Assembly (NCBI RefSeq): GCF_015762685.1 | Contig: NZ_PEHF01000053.1 | Span: 23,785-87,784, forward strand | From: Candidatus Symbiopectobacterium sp. 'North America' | GTDB lineage: Bacteria; Pseudomonadota; Gammaproteobacteria; Enterobacterales; Enterobacteriaceae | DNA: 64,000 nucleotides | Reading direction: 5' to 3' | Shown here: in pieces, positions 10,875 through 20,515 of the stretch | Layout: each line of letters opens with the position of its first letter | How positions within the stretch are numbered: the first letter of the stretch is position 1 | The notes under the pieces: model-generated | What the model was told of the DNA's origin: nothing | The model's input: the letters and a program-made list of their open reading frames with translations, nothing else | The model's database searches: none | Made by a program: the position numbers and the translations under genes

Positions 10875-11337
10875 CCGGACTCTCCTACTGCGAAGCCTGC
10901 TGGCTTCTGTCGTTATGAATGCGCGTAGCCGATACGGTGTGTCAAACGGCGAAATCGAATGAAATACCACCAAGGGATTATGAAAACAAAAAAACATATC
11001 AATATGAAAAATATAGATATTAATAATCTTTGTACCCAAAGGGATAACAATGATTTCATCTCGTGACTATTTGGAGGTAGGTAGCGTGGCGAGAGGAAGA
11101 TAGAAAGCAAAACGCGACGCAATGATGCGCCGCGCGAGGTTGCTGAACCCGTCATTTTACGCTTCGTCATCCTCAGCGAAAGCTGGGGATCTCGATGAGA
11201 ATGAACGCGTTTCTTCTGCAAGCGATTCCCGCTTTCGCGTGAATGACGGAAGTGGGCGGAATGATGGAAGTGGATGGGAGTGACGGCGGTGGGCCGGAAT
11301 GCCAGAGGTGACGGGTAGCTCACCATCAGGTTATCGG
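10875..11337. promoter_or_regulatory. narG upstream region
   Basis: This gap should hold the FNR/NarL-controlled narG promoter. Only a half FNR site (TTGATATG on the minus strand, about 10997-11004) is visible, in an AT-rich stretch; I see no complete FNR box and no clear 7-2-7 NarL site. The right half contains the second palindromic repeat (11166-11248) followed by short degenerate direct repeats resembling GAATGATGGAAGTGG (about 11241-11275). Confidence 0.4.
11166..11248. repeat. REP/BIME-like palindromic element, copy 2 (inverted)
   Basis: The reverse complement aligns along its length with 929-1013. It shares the stem ends, the central CTTGCAGAAGAAACGCGTT block and the GAGGATGACGAAGCGTAAA flank. 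It lies between narG and narK. Confidence 0.75.
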
Positions 11338-12735
11338 CTATCGCGCTGTTTTATGCCCATAGAACAGCCAGGTGATCAACACGCACACCCCATAACACAG
11401 GATAAACACTTTTATTGCCCCCGCCGGTGAACCGGTCAGCTCGAGTGACGTACCGAACGCTTTGGGGATAAAGAACCCGCCGATGGCGCCAATGGCAGAG
11501 ATAAAACCAAGCGCGGCAGCAGAGTCTGTCGCCGCTTCACGCAGCGCATCGTCATAGCTGCCACCACGCGCTTTAACGCGTTCTGCGGTCAAACGATGGA
11601 AAATCACGGCAATCATCTGGAAGGTCGATCCACTGCCCAATCCGGCGGTGAGGAACAGCAGCATAAACAACCCAAAGAACACGGCGAAGCTGCCCGCATG
11701 ACCATCCGTAGCCAACGATAGATAGAGCAATACCGAGAATAGCGCCATCAAGATAAAGTTGATCAGCGTGACACGTACGCCAGCAAAACGGTCGGACAGC
11801 ATGCCGCACACCGGTCGCGCCAATGCGCCAAGCAGAGGGCCAAAAAACGCGTAGTGCAGGATAACAATATCGGGAAATTGCGTTTTGGCGAGCATGGCAA
11901 AGCCCGCAGAAAATCCGATAAACGAGCCAAACGTGGAGAGGTAAAGAAAACTGAGTACCCACAAATGCAAGCGTTTGAGCACCGGCATTTGCTGACTGAT
12001 GGAGGCTTTGGTGGTGCTCAGATCGTTCATGCCAAACCAGGCCGCCAGCGAGGCCACCAGCAGGAAAAGCACCCAAATCCAGGCGGAGCGATACAACCAC
12101 ACCGTGCTGCCATCCGTCTGTGCTACACCGCCAGCCGCGCCAAGCAACGGCAAGAAAATGACCAGCGGCACCAGAATCTGCATCACGCTAACACCCAGAT
12201 TATCCAATCCGCCATTCAGCCCTAGCGCACCCCCCTGCCTGGCTTTAGGGAAAAAGAAACTGATGTTCGCCATGCTGGACGCAAAGTTCGCCCCAGCAAA
12301 GCCGCACAGCAACGAGATGATGACAAAGGTGTGATACGGCGTTTGCGTATCCCGCACCACAAACCCCAGCCACAGGCACGGGATCACCAAAATCATGGTA
12401 CTCAGGGTGGTCCAGCGTCGTCCACCAAAGAGGGGGATGACAAAGGAGTACGGTACGCGCAGCAACGCGCCGGACACCGAGGGCAGCGCGGTTAATAAAA
12501 ACAGCTGATCAGTCGAGAAGTGAAATCCCACTTTATTCAGGTTAACGGCCACGGTGCTAAACAGCATCCAGACGCAGAAAGAGAGCAATAAGCACGGGAT
12601 GGAAATCCACAGGTTACAGGTGGCAATGCGCTGCCCCTGCCGTTGCCAGAAATCGGGATCTTCCGGGTACCACTCGCCAATGGTCGCGTTAAGCGGCTTG
12701 CACGTAGGATCATTTGTTGTTGAAGGTTGCGTCAT
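11338..12735 (-). CDS. narK: Nitrate/nitrite antiporter
   Basis: A 465-residue major facilitator that brings nitrate in and takes nitrite out across the inner membrane. It aligns with E. coli NarK throughout, including ALLRVPYSFVIP (the substrate-binding Arg region), the first nitrate signature around GANFASSMANISFFF and the C-terminal GLGSGSTFQMIAVIF / ATDSAAALGFISAIG block. The ATG at 12735 follows TGAGG; the frame extends 23 codons further without a better start. In the signature, GGLDNLG has Asp where E. coli has Gly (GGLGNMG), so transport may be impaired. It is the only intact transport or structural gene of the locus. Confidence 0.95.
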   Translation of the reverse strand: MTQPSTTNDPTCKPLNATIGEWYPEDPDFWQRQGQRIATCNLWISIPCLLLSFCVWMLFSTVAVNLNKVGFHFSTDQLFLLTALPSVSGALLRVPYSFVIPLFGGRRWTTLSTMILVIPCLWLGFVVRDTQTPYHTFVIISLLCGFAGANFASSMANISFFFPKARQGGALGLNGGLDNLGVSVMQILVPLVIFLPLLGAAGGVAQTDGSTVWLYRSAWIWVLFLLVASLAAWFGMNDLSTTKASISQQMPVLKRLHLWVLSFLYLSTFGSFIGFSAGFAMLAKTQFPDIVILHYAFFGPLLGALARPVCGMLSDRFAGVRVTLINFILMALFSVLLYLSLATDGHAGSFAVFFGLFMLLFLTAGLGSGSTFQMIAVIFHRLTAERVKARGGSYDDALREAATDSAAALGFISAIGAIGGFFIPKAFGTSLELTGSPAGAIKVFILCYGVCVLITWLFYGHKTAR

Positions 12736-12827
12736 AAAAACCTCAGTGAGTAAAACTCGGTATATAACTTTGAGGGAAATAACAGGGCATTCAGGGCGCA
12801 ACATGAGGGATGCTAGTGTAAATAAAA

Positions 12828-12841
12828 TTGATATGAATTAA
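12828..12841 (-). promoter_or_regulatory. FNR box upstream of narK
   Basis: TTGATATGAATTAA matches the FNR consensus TTGAT-N4-ATCAA at 9 of 10 defined positions. It lies about 93 bases before the narK start. A CATGTT -10-like hexamer lies about 32 bases downstream of its centre, as in a class II FNR promoter. Confidence 0.65.
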
Positions 12842-12990
12842 CGCCCTGTCAGGTAAAAAACGCCCTTTCTACTCCATCCACCACCTTGTGAGTAACCCTG
12901 CGTTAAAAAATAAAAACCGCGAATTCAGCCCGTTAACGCAACTTCACCCTCAACTACTCCCAGCTATGACCCGAGACGGATATTTGTGGG

Positions 12991-13006
12991 TACTTATTAA
13001 GGGGTA
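12991..13006. promoter_or_regulatory. NarL/NarP 7-2-7 site
   Basis: TACTTAT-TA-AGGGGTA fits the inverted heptamer pair TACYNMT-N2-AKNRGTA used by NarL and NarP. It lies in the narK-narX intergenic region, about 145 bases before narX and about 200 from the presumed narK start site, and could serve either. Confidence 0.6.
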
Positions 13007-13151
13007 TGGGGTTATAGCGAAGGATGGTGAAGAATGCAGACCTATCAGATACCTTTCGCTTTGTCGTCTGATTCAGCGATACAGCACACGTGCAAAAACA
13101 GGACATTTGTTGAACAACGCTTTGAGCGAAGGATGGCGACGTGGAGTTCCC

Positions 13152-14963
13152 ATGGTTAAACGTCTTTTACTGCCGCTGTCGCTGACACACCAGGTAGCGA
13201 TGCTGATGTTGTTACTCGGACTGCTTGGCATTGTGGGTATGGGCATATCCAGTTGAATGTCGCAGAATATTCAAGGAAATGCGCACGCCATCAATAAAGC
13301 GGGCTCCTTGCGTATGCAGAGCTATCGCCTGCTCTCCATGATGCCGTTATCCAACAGCAGCCACATTTACCAGGACGATCTCGAACGTGATGAGACCAAC
13401 AGAGATTTACAGCAGGCGGTGCTGCGCGAAGGGTTGAGCGAACCGTTTTCTCAACTGCGCGCGTTCTGGCAAACCCAATTGCGTCCCCAGTTGCAGCAGG
13501 CGTCTCGCCCGGATGAAGCCGCCAGAGATGTTGCTGCCTTTGTCGCGCAGTTGGATGATCTGGTGTTCGCCATCAACCACAGCACCGAAGAACGCATTGC
13601 GTTGGTCACCAAAATCCAACGCCTGTTTATCGCTCTGATGGGCATGGTGCTGCTGGCAACCATTCTCTATTTACGTCACCGTTTGCTGACACCGCTGCGT
13701 AAGCTGGTCGCCATGGCGCAAGCCATCGGCCACGGTGATTTCAGTGAACGCGTCAGCCTCTCCGGCAAAGATGAAATGAGCACGCTGGCGCAAGCGTTGA
13801 ACAGTATGTCGGATGAACTTTCCGCTATCTACCACCAGTTGGAACAAAGCGTTGCGGAACAGACCACCCGTCTGCGCCAGAAAAACGATACCCTTTCCTT
13901 TCTGTATCGCGCCAGCCGTCGTTTGCATACCAACGCGCCGCTGTGCAGTCGGGTGATGCCTATTCTCAACGAATTGCCCGCGCTAATGCCGCTGAACAAT
14001 ATCCAACTGCGACTGTATGAGAGCAATAACCAGGAGCAGTTTCATCAGTTCAGTCACGAAGCACCTTACGATGCGGCGAGCTGTCCTGACGCCAATTGCC
14101 AAAGCTGCGGTGTATACAGAAACGCGAATACTGCCAGCGGAGAGCCGCTATTTTGGACGCTGCACGATCAACACCATCAATATGGCATGGTGCTGGCCAC
14201 TCGAGCCGGTGAATGCGAACTGAGCCCGGATCAACAGCAGTTGCTGAATACCCTGCTGAGACAACTCACCAGTACATTGACACTGGAACGACAATCTGAA
14301 CACCAGCAGCAACTGATACTGATGGAAGAACGTGCGGCAATTGCGCGTGAATTGCATGATTCACTGGCCCAATCGCTCTCTTGCCTGAAAATTCATGTCA
14401 GTTGCATTCAGGTGCAAGGCGGAAATCTGTCAGATGAGATACGCAGTCAGTTGACCGAAATGCGTGAAGAACTGAACACCGCCTAGCGTCAACTGCGTGA
14501 GCTATTGACCACATTTCGACTGCAACTCAACGAATCTGGCCTGTTGCCCGCACTGCGCGCCACCGTCGAAAAATATGAAAAACGCTTGTGATTTCCTTTG
14601 CAGTTGCATTATCAGTTGCCACCACAAGCGGTATCGGCCCATCAGGGAATTCATGTCCTGCAAATCGTGCGTGAGGCGCTCAGCAATATCTACAAACATG
14701 CGCAGGCAAGCGAGGTGGACATTACGCTGGTGCGGCGCGAAAAACGTATCGAATTGACCGTACGTGATAACGGCATCGGCATCGTTCAAGATAGCCAGCG
14801 CGCCAATCATTACGGTTTGATTATCATGCGAGACCGCGCACACAGCCTGCATGGAGAGTGTGTTATTGCGCGCCATCAGGATGGCGGAACGCAGGTGAAA
14901 GTGACTTTTGACGCAGAAAACCGCTACCGCCCGGAATTAACAGGAGAAGACCATGACGAATGA
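13152..14963 (+). pseudogene. narX: Nitrate/nitrite sensor kinase, three nonsense codons
   Basis: NarX is the inner membrane histidine kinase that phosphorylates NarL. The start at 13152 (MVKRLLLPLSLTHQVAMLML) follows GTGGAG; the frame is open upstream, but that is not family sequence. In-frame stops are TGA 13254-13256 (Trp position), TAG 14484-14486 (Trp of the SWAQLREL motif) and TGA 14589-14591 (Gly position). Otherwise everything is collinear: periplasmic P-box (HAINKAGSLRMQSYRLL), HAMP, Cys-rich central module, the phospho-acceptor His (RELHDSLAQS) and the ATPase NG box. All lesions are substitutions. It overlaps narL by 11 bases. Confidence 0.96.
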
Positions 14964-15615
14964 AATGCCAAACGACGATAGCGCGACCCTTTTATTGATT
15001 GACGACCATCCAATGTTGCGCAATGGCGTAAAACAGTTGCTCAGCATGGTGCCCGGTTTGCGTGTGGTGGGTGAAGCCAGCGACGGGGAACAAGGCGTGA
15101 TATTGGCGGCAGAGTTAGATCCAGACCTGATTTTGCTGGACCTGAACATGCCCGGTATGAACGGATTGGAGACGCTGGTGCGTTTGCGAGAAAAGGCGCT
15201 CTCTGGCAGCGTTGTCGTCTTTAGCGTTTCCGATCATGAAGATGACGTGGTGAGCGCCTTGAAAAACGGGGCGAATGGCTACCTGCTTAAAGACATGGAA
15301 CCGGAAGATTTGTTGGTGTCGTTGCATCAGGCGGCATCGGGTAAGATTGTGCTTAGCGAAACCCTGATGCCGATCCTCGCCGCCAGCCTGCGGGAAAACC
15401 GTCAGGGGAGCGATCGCAGTATTCAGCAGTTGACGCCCCGTGAGCGCGATATTCTGAAACTGCTGGCACAAGGGCTTGCCAATAAAGTGATTGCACGCAA
15501 GCTTTCCATCACGGAAAGTACAGTGAAGGTGCACGTTAAGCATCTGCTGAAAAAAATGAAGCTGAAATCGCGTGTGAAAGCGGCAGTGTGGGTGCTGCAA
15601 GAGAAAATCTTTTAA
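14953..15615 (+). CDS. narL: Nitrate/nitrite response regulator
   Basis: A 220-residue two-domain regulator: receiver (residues 1-125; [16 protein letters not shown], phospho-acceptor Asp in [17 protein letters not shown], Lys in [11 protein letters not shown]) and a LuxR-type HTH ([16 protein letters not shown] through [19 protein letters not shown]). It is close to E. coli NarL from end to end with no lesion. Its cognate kinase NarX is broken in three places. It can therefore act only if a second sensor such as NarQ (not in this window) phosphorylates it. NarL normally represses fermentation and alternative respiration genes as well as activating nar, which may explain its retention. Confidence 0.96.
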   Translation: MTNEMPNDDSATLLLIDDHPMLRNGVKQLLSMVPGLRVVGEASDGEQGVILAAELDPDLILLDLNMPGMNGLETLVRLREKALSGSVVVFSVSDHEDDVVSALKNGANGYLLKDMEPEDLLVSLHQAASGKIVLSETLMPILAASLRENRQGSDRSIQQLTPRERDILKLLAQGLANKVIARKLSITESTVKVHVKHLLKKMKLKSRVKAAVWVLQEKIF

Positions 15616-15663
15616 TCGCCGGGAGCCGCCATAAGCGCCATCCGGGCAGCACCACGTTGACGG

Positions 15664-16448
15664 TTAACGCAAGAAGACTTTACCTTCCAGATAGGTGACA
15701 GCCTGGCCGCTAATCAGCACCCGATCGCCTTGCCATTGGCAATGCAAATCGCCGCCACGGGCTGAAACCTGGCGTGCACGCATCGTGGTTTTTCCTAATC
15801 GATCGTGCCAATAGGGAATCAACATGCTGTGCGCCGAGCCAGTGACCGGATCTTCGGCAACGGCTTCTCCCGGGCAGAAAAAGCGGCTGACAAAATCATA
15901 GTCGTCTCCCGGTGCCGTCACGCACACCAATTTGCCCAAGTGTTTCATGGCGTGAATATCTGGCGTTAACGCTTCGACCTATTGTTGGTTTTCCAGTACC
16001 ACCAGATAATCGCGTGCCGCACGTACCTCAACCGCGTCGTCGATCCCCAAACAGCGCAACAACAGCGCGGGCGGCGTGACCGGCTCCGCCTGCCAGGCAG
16101 GGAAATCAAGCGTCAAACCCGCATCACTGCGCGTGACTGTCAGTTCCCCGACGAAACGGGTCGAGAAACGGATCGTATCTCCCGCGTGCCCCATGGCGGT
16201 GAAAATCACATGCGCTTCCGCCAGCGTGGCGTGTCCACACAGGTTGATTTCACCCTGCGTGGTAAACCAACGTAACGCAAAGCCCTGCTCTGAGGGTACA
16301 AAAAAGGCCGTTTCTGGTTGTGCTGGCGTGCCATCTGCAACAAGCGTTCATTCGGCAACCATGCCGTCAATGGGCATACCGCTGCCGCATTGCCGCCAAA
16401 CGTGTGCTGTGTAAACGCATCGACCAAATAAAAATCCACGATTAACAT
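15664..16448 (-). pseudogene. PhzF-family isomerase-like protein, broken
   Basis: A diaminopimelate-epimerase-fold PhzF family protein; E. coli YddE is a member, with no settled substrate. The N-terminus reads MLIVDFYLVDAFTQHTFGGNAAAV with the family GNPAGV-like motif. A frameshift near 16310 comes just before ETAFF. The frame then runs through LCGHATLAEAHVIF to a TAG at 15979-15981 and resumes to the EDPVTGSAHSMLIPYW motif and C-terminus. Two lesions make it a pseudogene. It is convergent with narL. Confidence 0.88.
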
Positions 16449-16808
16449 TGTTACTCCTTGATTGCCAGGCTGCTTAGCGCTGTTCTGTGAGATTTAATCG
16501 CCCTATAAACATTACTGTCATTCATGCGTTCGATCGGATTTTATTCACGGGTAAACCTGAATACAGGTGAAAAAAGAGAGTCTTCCTTCTTTAAAAAACT
16601 TTACATTTCTTTTCATTTGGTTAAATAACACCATGAATATTAAACCATTCATAAACTATGAGTGGGGATTATTGTCATAATCCTACTTATTCCCTCTATT
16701 TACTTCGCTAAACTCACATTAAGAGTCGTTTTTTGCTATTCGCCACAGTAATGATTTTCGACGCCGTTTGGCGTAATGCGCATTGCTGCTCGGCGCAGAG
16801 GGACAATC
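16449..16808. other. Intergenic region before the acyltransferase
   Basis: About 360 AT-rich bases. The divergent promoters of the PhzF-like pseudogene and the acyltransferase must lie here, but no operator or RNA is recognised. Confidence 0.4.
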
Positions 16809-18101
16809 ATGATTAAACAGCGTACAGAACGCTTTATCGGACTGGAATGGCTGCGTTTTCTGCTCAGCTGCTATGTGATGATCTATCACACAGCCCATGT
16901 TTATCCCCAGGTAAAACGTATGCCTTTTTTAAGTGAACTGACAAGCATGGTTTTTTTCGCCACCAGCACCTTTTTCGTGCTTTCCGGTTTTTTGCTGGCC
17001 CACGTTTATATTCACGGTGGGCAATTGCGCGAACCCGCCCGCCATTTTTGGGCCAAACGGCTGTTCACCCTTTATCCCATCCATATCATGGCACTGCTCG
17101 CCTCTATCGCCGTGGTCACCCTGATGCAATGGCTAGCAGTTCCGCCGGAAGGTCAGGTCGCCAGCGCACGCTTTGTCATTTATGACACCAATGAGCCGAA
17201 TGTCGATCCGGAAAGCCTGCGCCATTACATGACCAATGCACAATTGCTCTTCAATGGCCTGCTGCAAGTGTTTATGCTGCAAGCGTGGAATCCCCACTTT
17301 CTGACGTTCAATGCCCCGCAGTGGTCGCTCTCAACGCTGTTTTTCTTCTATTTGCTGTTCCCTGCACTGGGGCCACGCTTACTTAATAGTCGTCACCCCT
17401 GGCTGTGGCTTGGTATTGTTTGTCTGCTCTATTTGATACCACCTGCCTGGATTATTTGGAAGCAGCAGCTTGGTATGCCCTACACCGGTTTACTGCAACG
17501 CGGACCTATTTTCCGTTTGCCAGAATTTTTAGCAGGGATTTTAGGCTATGCTCTATTCCGCTATTATCGCGATCGCGCCAGAATGCCGCTGACCAGCGGC
17601 CAACGTTCGGGGATTGCCGCGTTCATTCTGCTGAATTTCATCGCAGGTGCTTGGTTGTTCAACAATGGCGAGGCCTACTGGTATTTCTTGTTGCACAACG
17701 GTCTGCTGCTGCCCGCTCAGGTGGGATTAGTGTGTCTGAGCACGCTGGCACGCGATCCGGATAGCCACTGGCTGCGCCATTGGTCACCGCGGTTGGGTGC
17801 AGCATCACTCTCTATTTTTGCGTTTCATGTCCCGCTGTTTAATCTGTTCCGAACGCTGGAGCAGTTGTTGTGCGGCGATCCTAAGACCTTCTTTAACGAT
17901 TGGGAGCAGTGCGCAGTGGCCGCCGGGAACGTGCAGCTTTCACTGCCCGGCTACGGTATATTTTTGCTGGCAACCGTGGTTATCTGCTTACTGTTCCAGG
18001 AGCAAATTGTGACGCGGGTGCGCCAATTTCTCACAACGCGTTTTCTGCCACGTAAGGCGCGTCCTGAGAGAAACCTACGCAAGCCACAACAAACGGCGTG
18101 A
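16809..18101 (+). CDS. Acyltransferase 3 family membrane protein
   Basis: A 430-residue integral membrane acyltransferase of the OafA/YrhL (acyltransferase 3) family, which O-acylates surface carbohydrates. It has about ten hydrophobic helices, the catalytic His-type motif at the start of helix 1 (GLEWLRFLLSCYVMIYHTAHVYP) and an R-x10-H type segment (WAKRLFTLYPIHIM). The start at 16809 follows AGAGGGAC. No glycan biosynthesis genes are adjacent, so the acceptor is unknown. It appears intact. Confidence 0.82.
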   Translation: MIKQRTERFIGLEWLRFLLSCYVMIYHTAHVYPQVKRMPFLSELTSMVFFATSTFFVLSGFLLAHVYIHGGQLREPARHFWAKRLFTLYPIHIMALLASIAVVTLMQWLAVPPEGQVASARFVIYDTNEPNVDPESLRHYMTNAQLLFNGLLQVFMLQAWNPHFLTFNAPQWSLSTLFFFYLLFPALGPRLLNSRHPWLWLGIVCLLYLIPPAWIIWKQQLGMPYTGLLQRGPIFRLPEFLAGILGYALFRYYRDRARMPLTSGQRSGIAAFILLNFIAGAWLFNNGEAYWYFLLHNGLLLPAQVGLVCLSTLARDPDSHWLRHWSPRLGAASLSIFAFHVPLFNLFRTLEQLLCGDPKTFFNDWEQCAVAAGNVQLSLPGYGIFLLATVVICLLFQEQIVTRVRQFLTTRFLPRKARPERNLRKPQQTA

Positions 18102-18365
18102 TGTCCCTCCCCTCTCTTCGCGCCACCGGACGGCGCAAAGGGGATAGCACCTTATTGAAAGGTGATTTTGATCTGGTTATAGCGCTTAATCATCATTGAT
18201 ATGTTTTATAACAATTTAGATTCTAACGAATCGATGTTTTATTGTAGAGTCAGATCACATTTCCTGTTACTGTTTGCAGTGCCGAAATTAACGGCCCAAC
18301 TGCTTTAGCCAGCGCCATTGGCAGCATTATTCATCAACGACTTCCACTGTATTATCTCCCAAAAA

Positions 18366-19412
18366 ATGACACATACTAAACGCGCACTATCTTCCCTGGG
18401 GTTGGCCTTTGCTCTAGCAATGACTGGCACGTCTGCAAGCTACGCCGATACGGTCTGGCTCAACAACGGGGACAAAATTACCGGGAAAATTACGCTGCTT
18501 GACGGCGGAAAACTGTTTATCACCACGGATTATGCAGGCTCCGTTTCTGTTGCCTGGGATCAGGTCAAAACCTTCGAATCCGACCACGGGTTGGTAATTC
18601 AGGGAGAACGCTATGAAAACGGCGTGCTGTATCCGAGCCTGAAAGCGGGTGAAAACCGTTCCGTCGTCGGCGCGCCTGCCGGTGCAGGTCAAGGTGAACA
18701 AACGCTGGCTCTGACCAATATCAAATCTATCGTTACTGCAAAACCGTTGGTCACTGACTTCTCCTGGAAAGGCAATATCGACGCCGGGATGTCGCACAAG
18801 AAGAGCTCTACCGAGACAGAAAACTACGACGTCACCCTTGATACCCGGATGCGCCACGGCACCTGGCGTCATAACGTGGATGGTACATACCACGAAGCCA
18901 CCGAGAATGATGTTCGCAGCACCAAGAATGCCTCCGGCGAATACGCACTGGATAAATTTCTCGATGAGCAATGGTTCGTCCAATCGCGTTACTATTACAA
19001 ACGCGACTGGATCGAGAAAATCAAGGTCAACCGCTCGTTCGGTCTTGGTCCCGGTTACCAGTTCTGGGACAATGATTTAGGCGCGTTCTCTCTGACGTCT
19101 CTGGTCAACAGCCAAACCTTTACCTATCAGAATGAAGCGGAAGGCAAAGAGGACAACTTCTACTCCGCCGGTCTGAAATGGGCCTACAACCGTTATCTGT
19201 ACAGCAAAACCATTGAAGCCTTCACCAACGGTGAAGTTGGGCGTTCTCTAGATGGTACTGCCCCCATCTATTTGAAAGCGGAAGGCGGCTTGCGCTTCAA
19301 ATTGACCGACTGGTCTTCATTGAGTATGCGCGTGGTGCGCACCCGCATCGAAAGTAATCAAGGGGATGTGGACGATACCATGTATACGCTAGGCCTTGGC
19401 GTAGGTTGGTAA
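18366..19412 (+). CDS. DUF481 outer membrane beta-barrel protein (YdiY-like)
   Basis: A 348-residue exported protein. The signal peptide (MTHTKRALSSLGLAFALAMT, cleavage probably after ASYA) is followed by a small N-terminal domain (DTVWLNNGDKITGKITLLDGG). From about residue 140 a barrel with alternating hydrophobic strands ends in the outer membrane signature GLGVGW with a C-terminal aromatic residue. DUF481 proteins such as E. coli YdiY are acid- or stress-linked, with unknown substrate. The ATG at 18366 places the signal peptide at the very N-terminus; the frame extends 16 codons upstream. Confidence 0.8.
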   Translation: MTHTKRALSSLGLAFALAMTGTSASYADTVWLNNGDKITGKITLLDGGKLFITTDYAGSVSVAWDQVKTFESDHGLVIQGERYENGVLYPSLKAGENRSVVGAPAGAGQGEQTLALTNIKSIVTAKPLVTDFSWKGNIDAGMSHKKSSTETENYDVTLDTRMRHGTWRHNVDGTYHEATENDVRSTKNASGEYALDKFLDEQWFVQSRYYYKRDWIEKIKVNRSFGLGPGYQFWDNDLGAFSLTSLVNSQTFTYQNEAEGKEDNFYSAGLKWAYNRYLYSKTIEAFTNGEVGRSLDGTAPIYLKAEGGLRFKLTDWSSLSMRVVRTRIESNQGDVDDTMYTLGLGVGW

Positions 19413-19418
19413 CCCGTT

Positions 19419-19458
19419 GCGTCGCCATTGACTGATTTATTGCGGTCAATGGCGACGC
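19419..19458. terminator. Long hairpin after the DUF481 gene
   Basis: GCGTCGCCATTGAC and GTCAATGGCGACGC form a perfect 14-bp stem with a 12-base loop just after the stop codon. No T tract follows, so it may act in mRNA 3' protection as well as termination. Confidence 0.6.
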
Positions 19459-19510
19459 GCTAAGGTGTTGTTCGATGATGTGTTAATTAACGCGATGTTG
19501 GTTAACGATG

Positions 19511-20209
19511 CTAAACGCCCCACCAGTCGCCCTGCTGTGGATGTATCTGCTTCGCCTGTTCCTGAAGCTCTCTCACCCGCTGCGCCAGCGCCGTTAAGCA
19601 CTCATCGGCCATACCGTGTTTTTTAAGCTCCTCTTCCAGTGCAAACAGATACTGTGCGTTGGTTCCCAGCGGACCACTGGCTCTGGCAATCAGGGGAGCA
19701 ACGCGGTGTATGCAGGTATCCGCTTCAATCAGCGGATGTTGCTCTTGCGAAACAAACACCAACGCCGTGAGTGTTTCGCCGTTTTGGCAGTGCAGATCGC
19801 ACCATTCCGGACGGTAGCAACCGGTAATCATCTCGCGCTTCCACAGCAGTTTCAGATCCTCACGCAGTGAGTCCTCCGGCAAACGAAATGCCATTCCGGT
19901 CGTTTTCCCACCTGGCGTTAATGCCAGCATGCGTCCAGGTTGCGTTGCCGTACCGCGTCCTGCCGTAAGGCGCAGGCAAAATGCGCGCTGCCAGCCTGGA
20001 AGTGTGGCCAAACGGGCTTCCTCCGGTGTAAATACCGGATTCCACATCAGTGAGCCGTAGCCAAAGACCCACACCGGGCTATCAGGGCGACGTGATAGCG
20101 TCTGGTTCAGGGAGTCCGCTCGCTGCTGAGGCGTGAGCAGCAAGTTTTCTTCGATACAACCAAAAGACGTACCACAATCAGCTTTTTGTAAAAAATCGCT
20201 TGTTAACAA
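19511..20209 (-). CDS. chaC: Glutathione-specific gamma-glutamylcyclotransferase
   Basis: ChaC degrades cytosolic glutathione to 5-oxoproline and Cys-Gly. The family motif VWVFGYGSLMWNP (FGYGSL binding loop), the tract CLRLTAGRGTATQPGRMLAL and the segment LLWKREMITGCYRPEW with the catalytic Glu are present. The frame begins upstream at 20266. The TTG at 20209 aligns with the E. coli start (MITRDFL / LLTSDFL) and gives 232 residues against 231, so it is preferred, although its spacing to AAGG is short. It lies beside chaA, as in other enterics, but divergent and separated by the siderophore-interacting pseudogene. Confidence 0.9.
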   Translation of the reverse strand: MLTSDFLQKADCGTSFGCIEENLLLTPQQRADSLNQTLSRRPDSPVWVFGYGSLMWNPVFTPEEARLATLPGWQRAFCLRLTAGRGTATQPGRMLALTPGGKTTGMAFRLPEDSLREDLKLLWKREMITGCYRPEWCDLHCQNGETLTALVFVSQEQHPLIEADTCIHRVAPLIARASGPLGTNAQYLFALEEELKKHGMADECLTALAQRVRELQEQAKQIHPQQGDWWGV

Positions 20210-20431
20210 TACCTTACCCCTTAACAGCCAATAACCGAACAATAACCGCCGCGTTCTTTCTGACAAAAACAGCGTAACTGCTTAAAATTTCTGCAACTGA
20301 TTCCAGAATATGCCATTTTTTGTGTGGCAATCAAGCTTGATCTTAATCACAAAGGGTTAATGTAACGCTGAAATCGTAACAAAAAAGGGTGAACAACGCC
20401 TTTTTAGCCACGCGTGCTTTTTGCCTGTCAC

Positions 20432-20450
20432 TAAAATAATAATCACTATC
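20432..20450 (+). promoter_or_regulatory. Fur box upstream of the siderophore-interacting gene
   Basis: TAAAATAATAATCACTATC matches 15 of 19 positions of the Fur consensus GATAATGATAATCATTATC, about 66 bases before the start codon. Confidence 0.65.
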
Positions 20451-20515
20451 ATCAACATGCTACGATGTTATCCATCACATCAATAACGATATCGGCTGAA
20501 TGATGGAGAAATTTA

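Noticed and set aside
12888..13151. Upstream in-frame extension of narX
   Set aside because: The added residues are not family sequence, and the NarL-type site lies inside it; ATG 13152 with GTGGAG fits the family start.
4205..14963. The many stops as sequencing error
   Set aside because: Most lesions are substitutions to stop codons or multi-base changes with clean flanks, and long neighbours such as hrpA have none; indels in homopolymers alone (narH A tract, SIP C run) remain open to this doubt.
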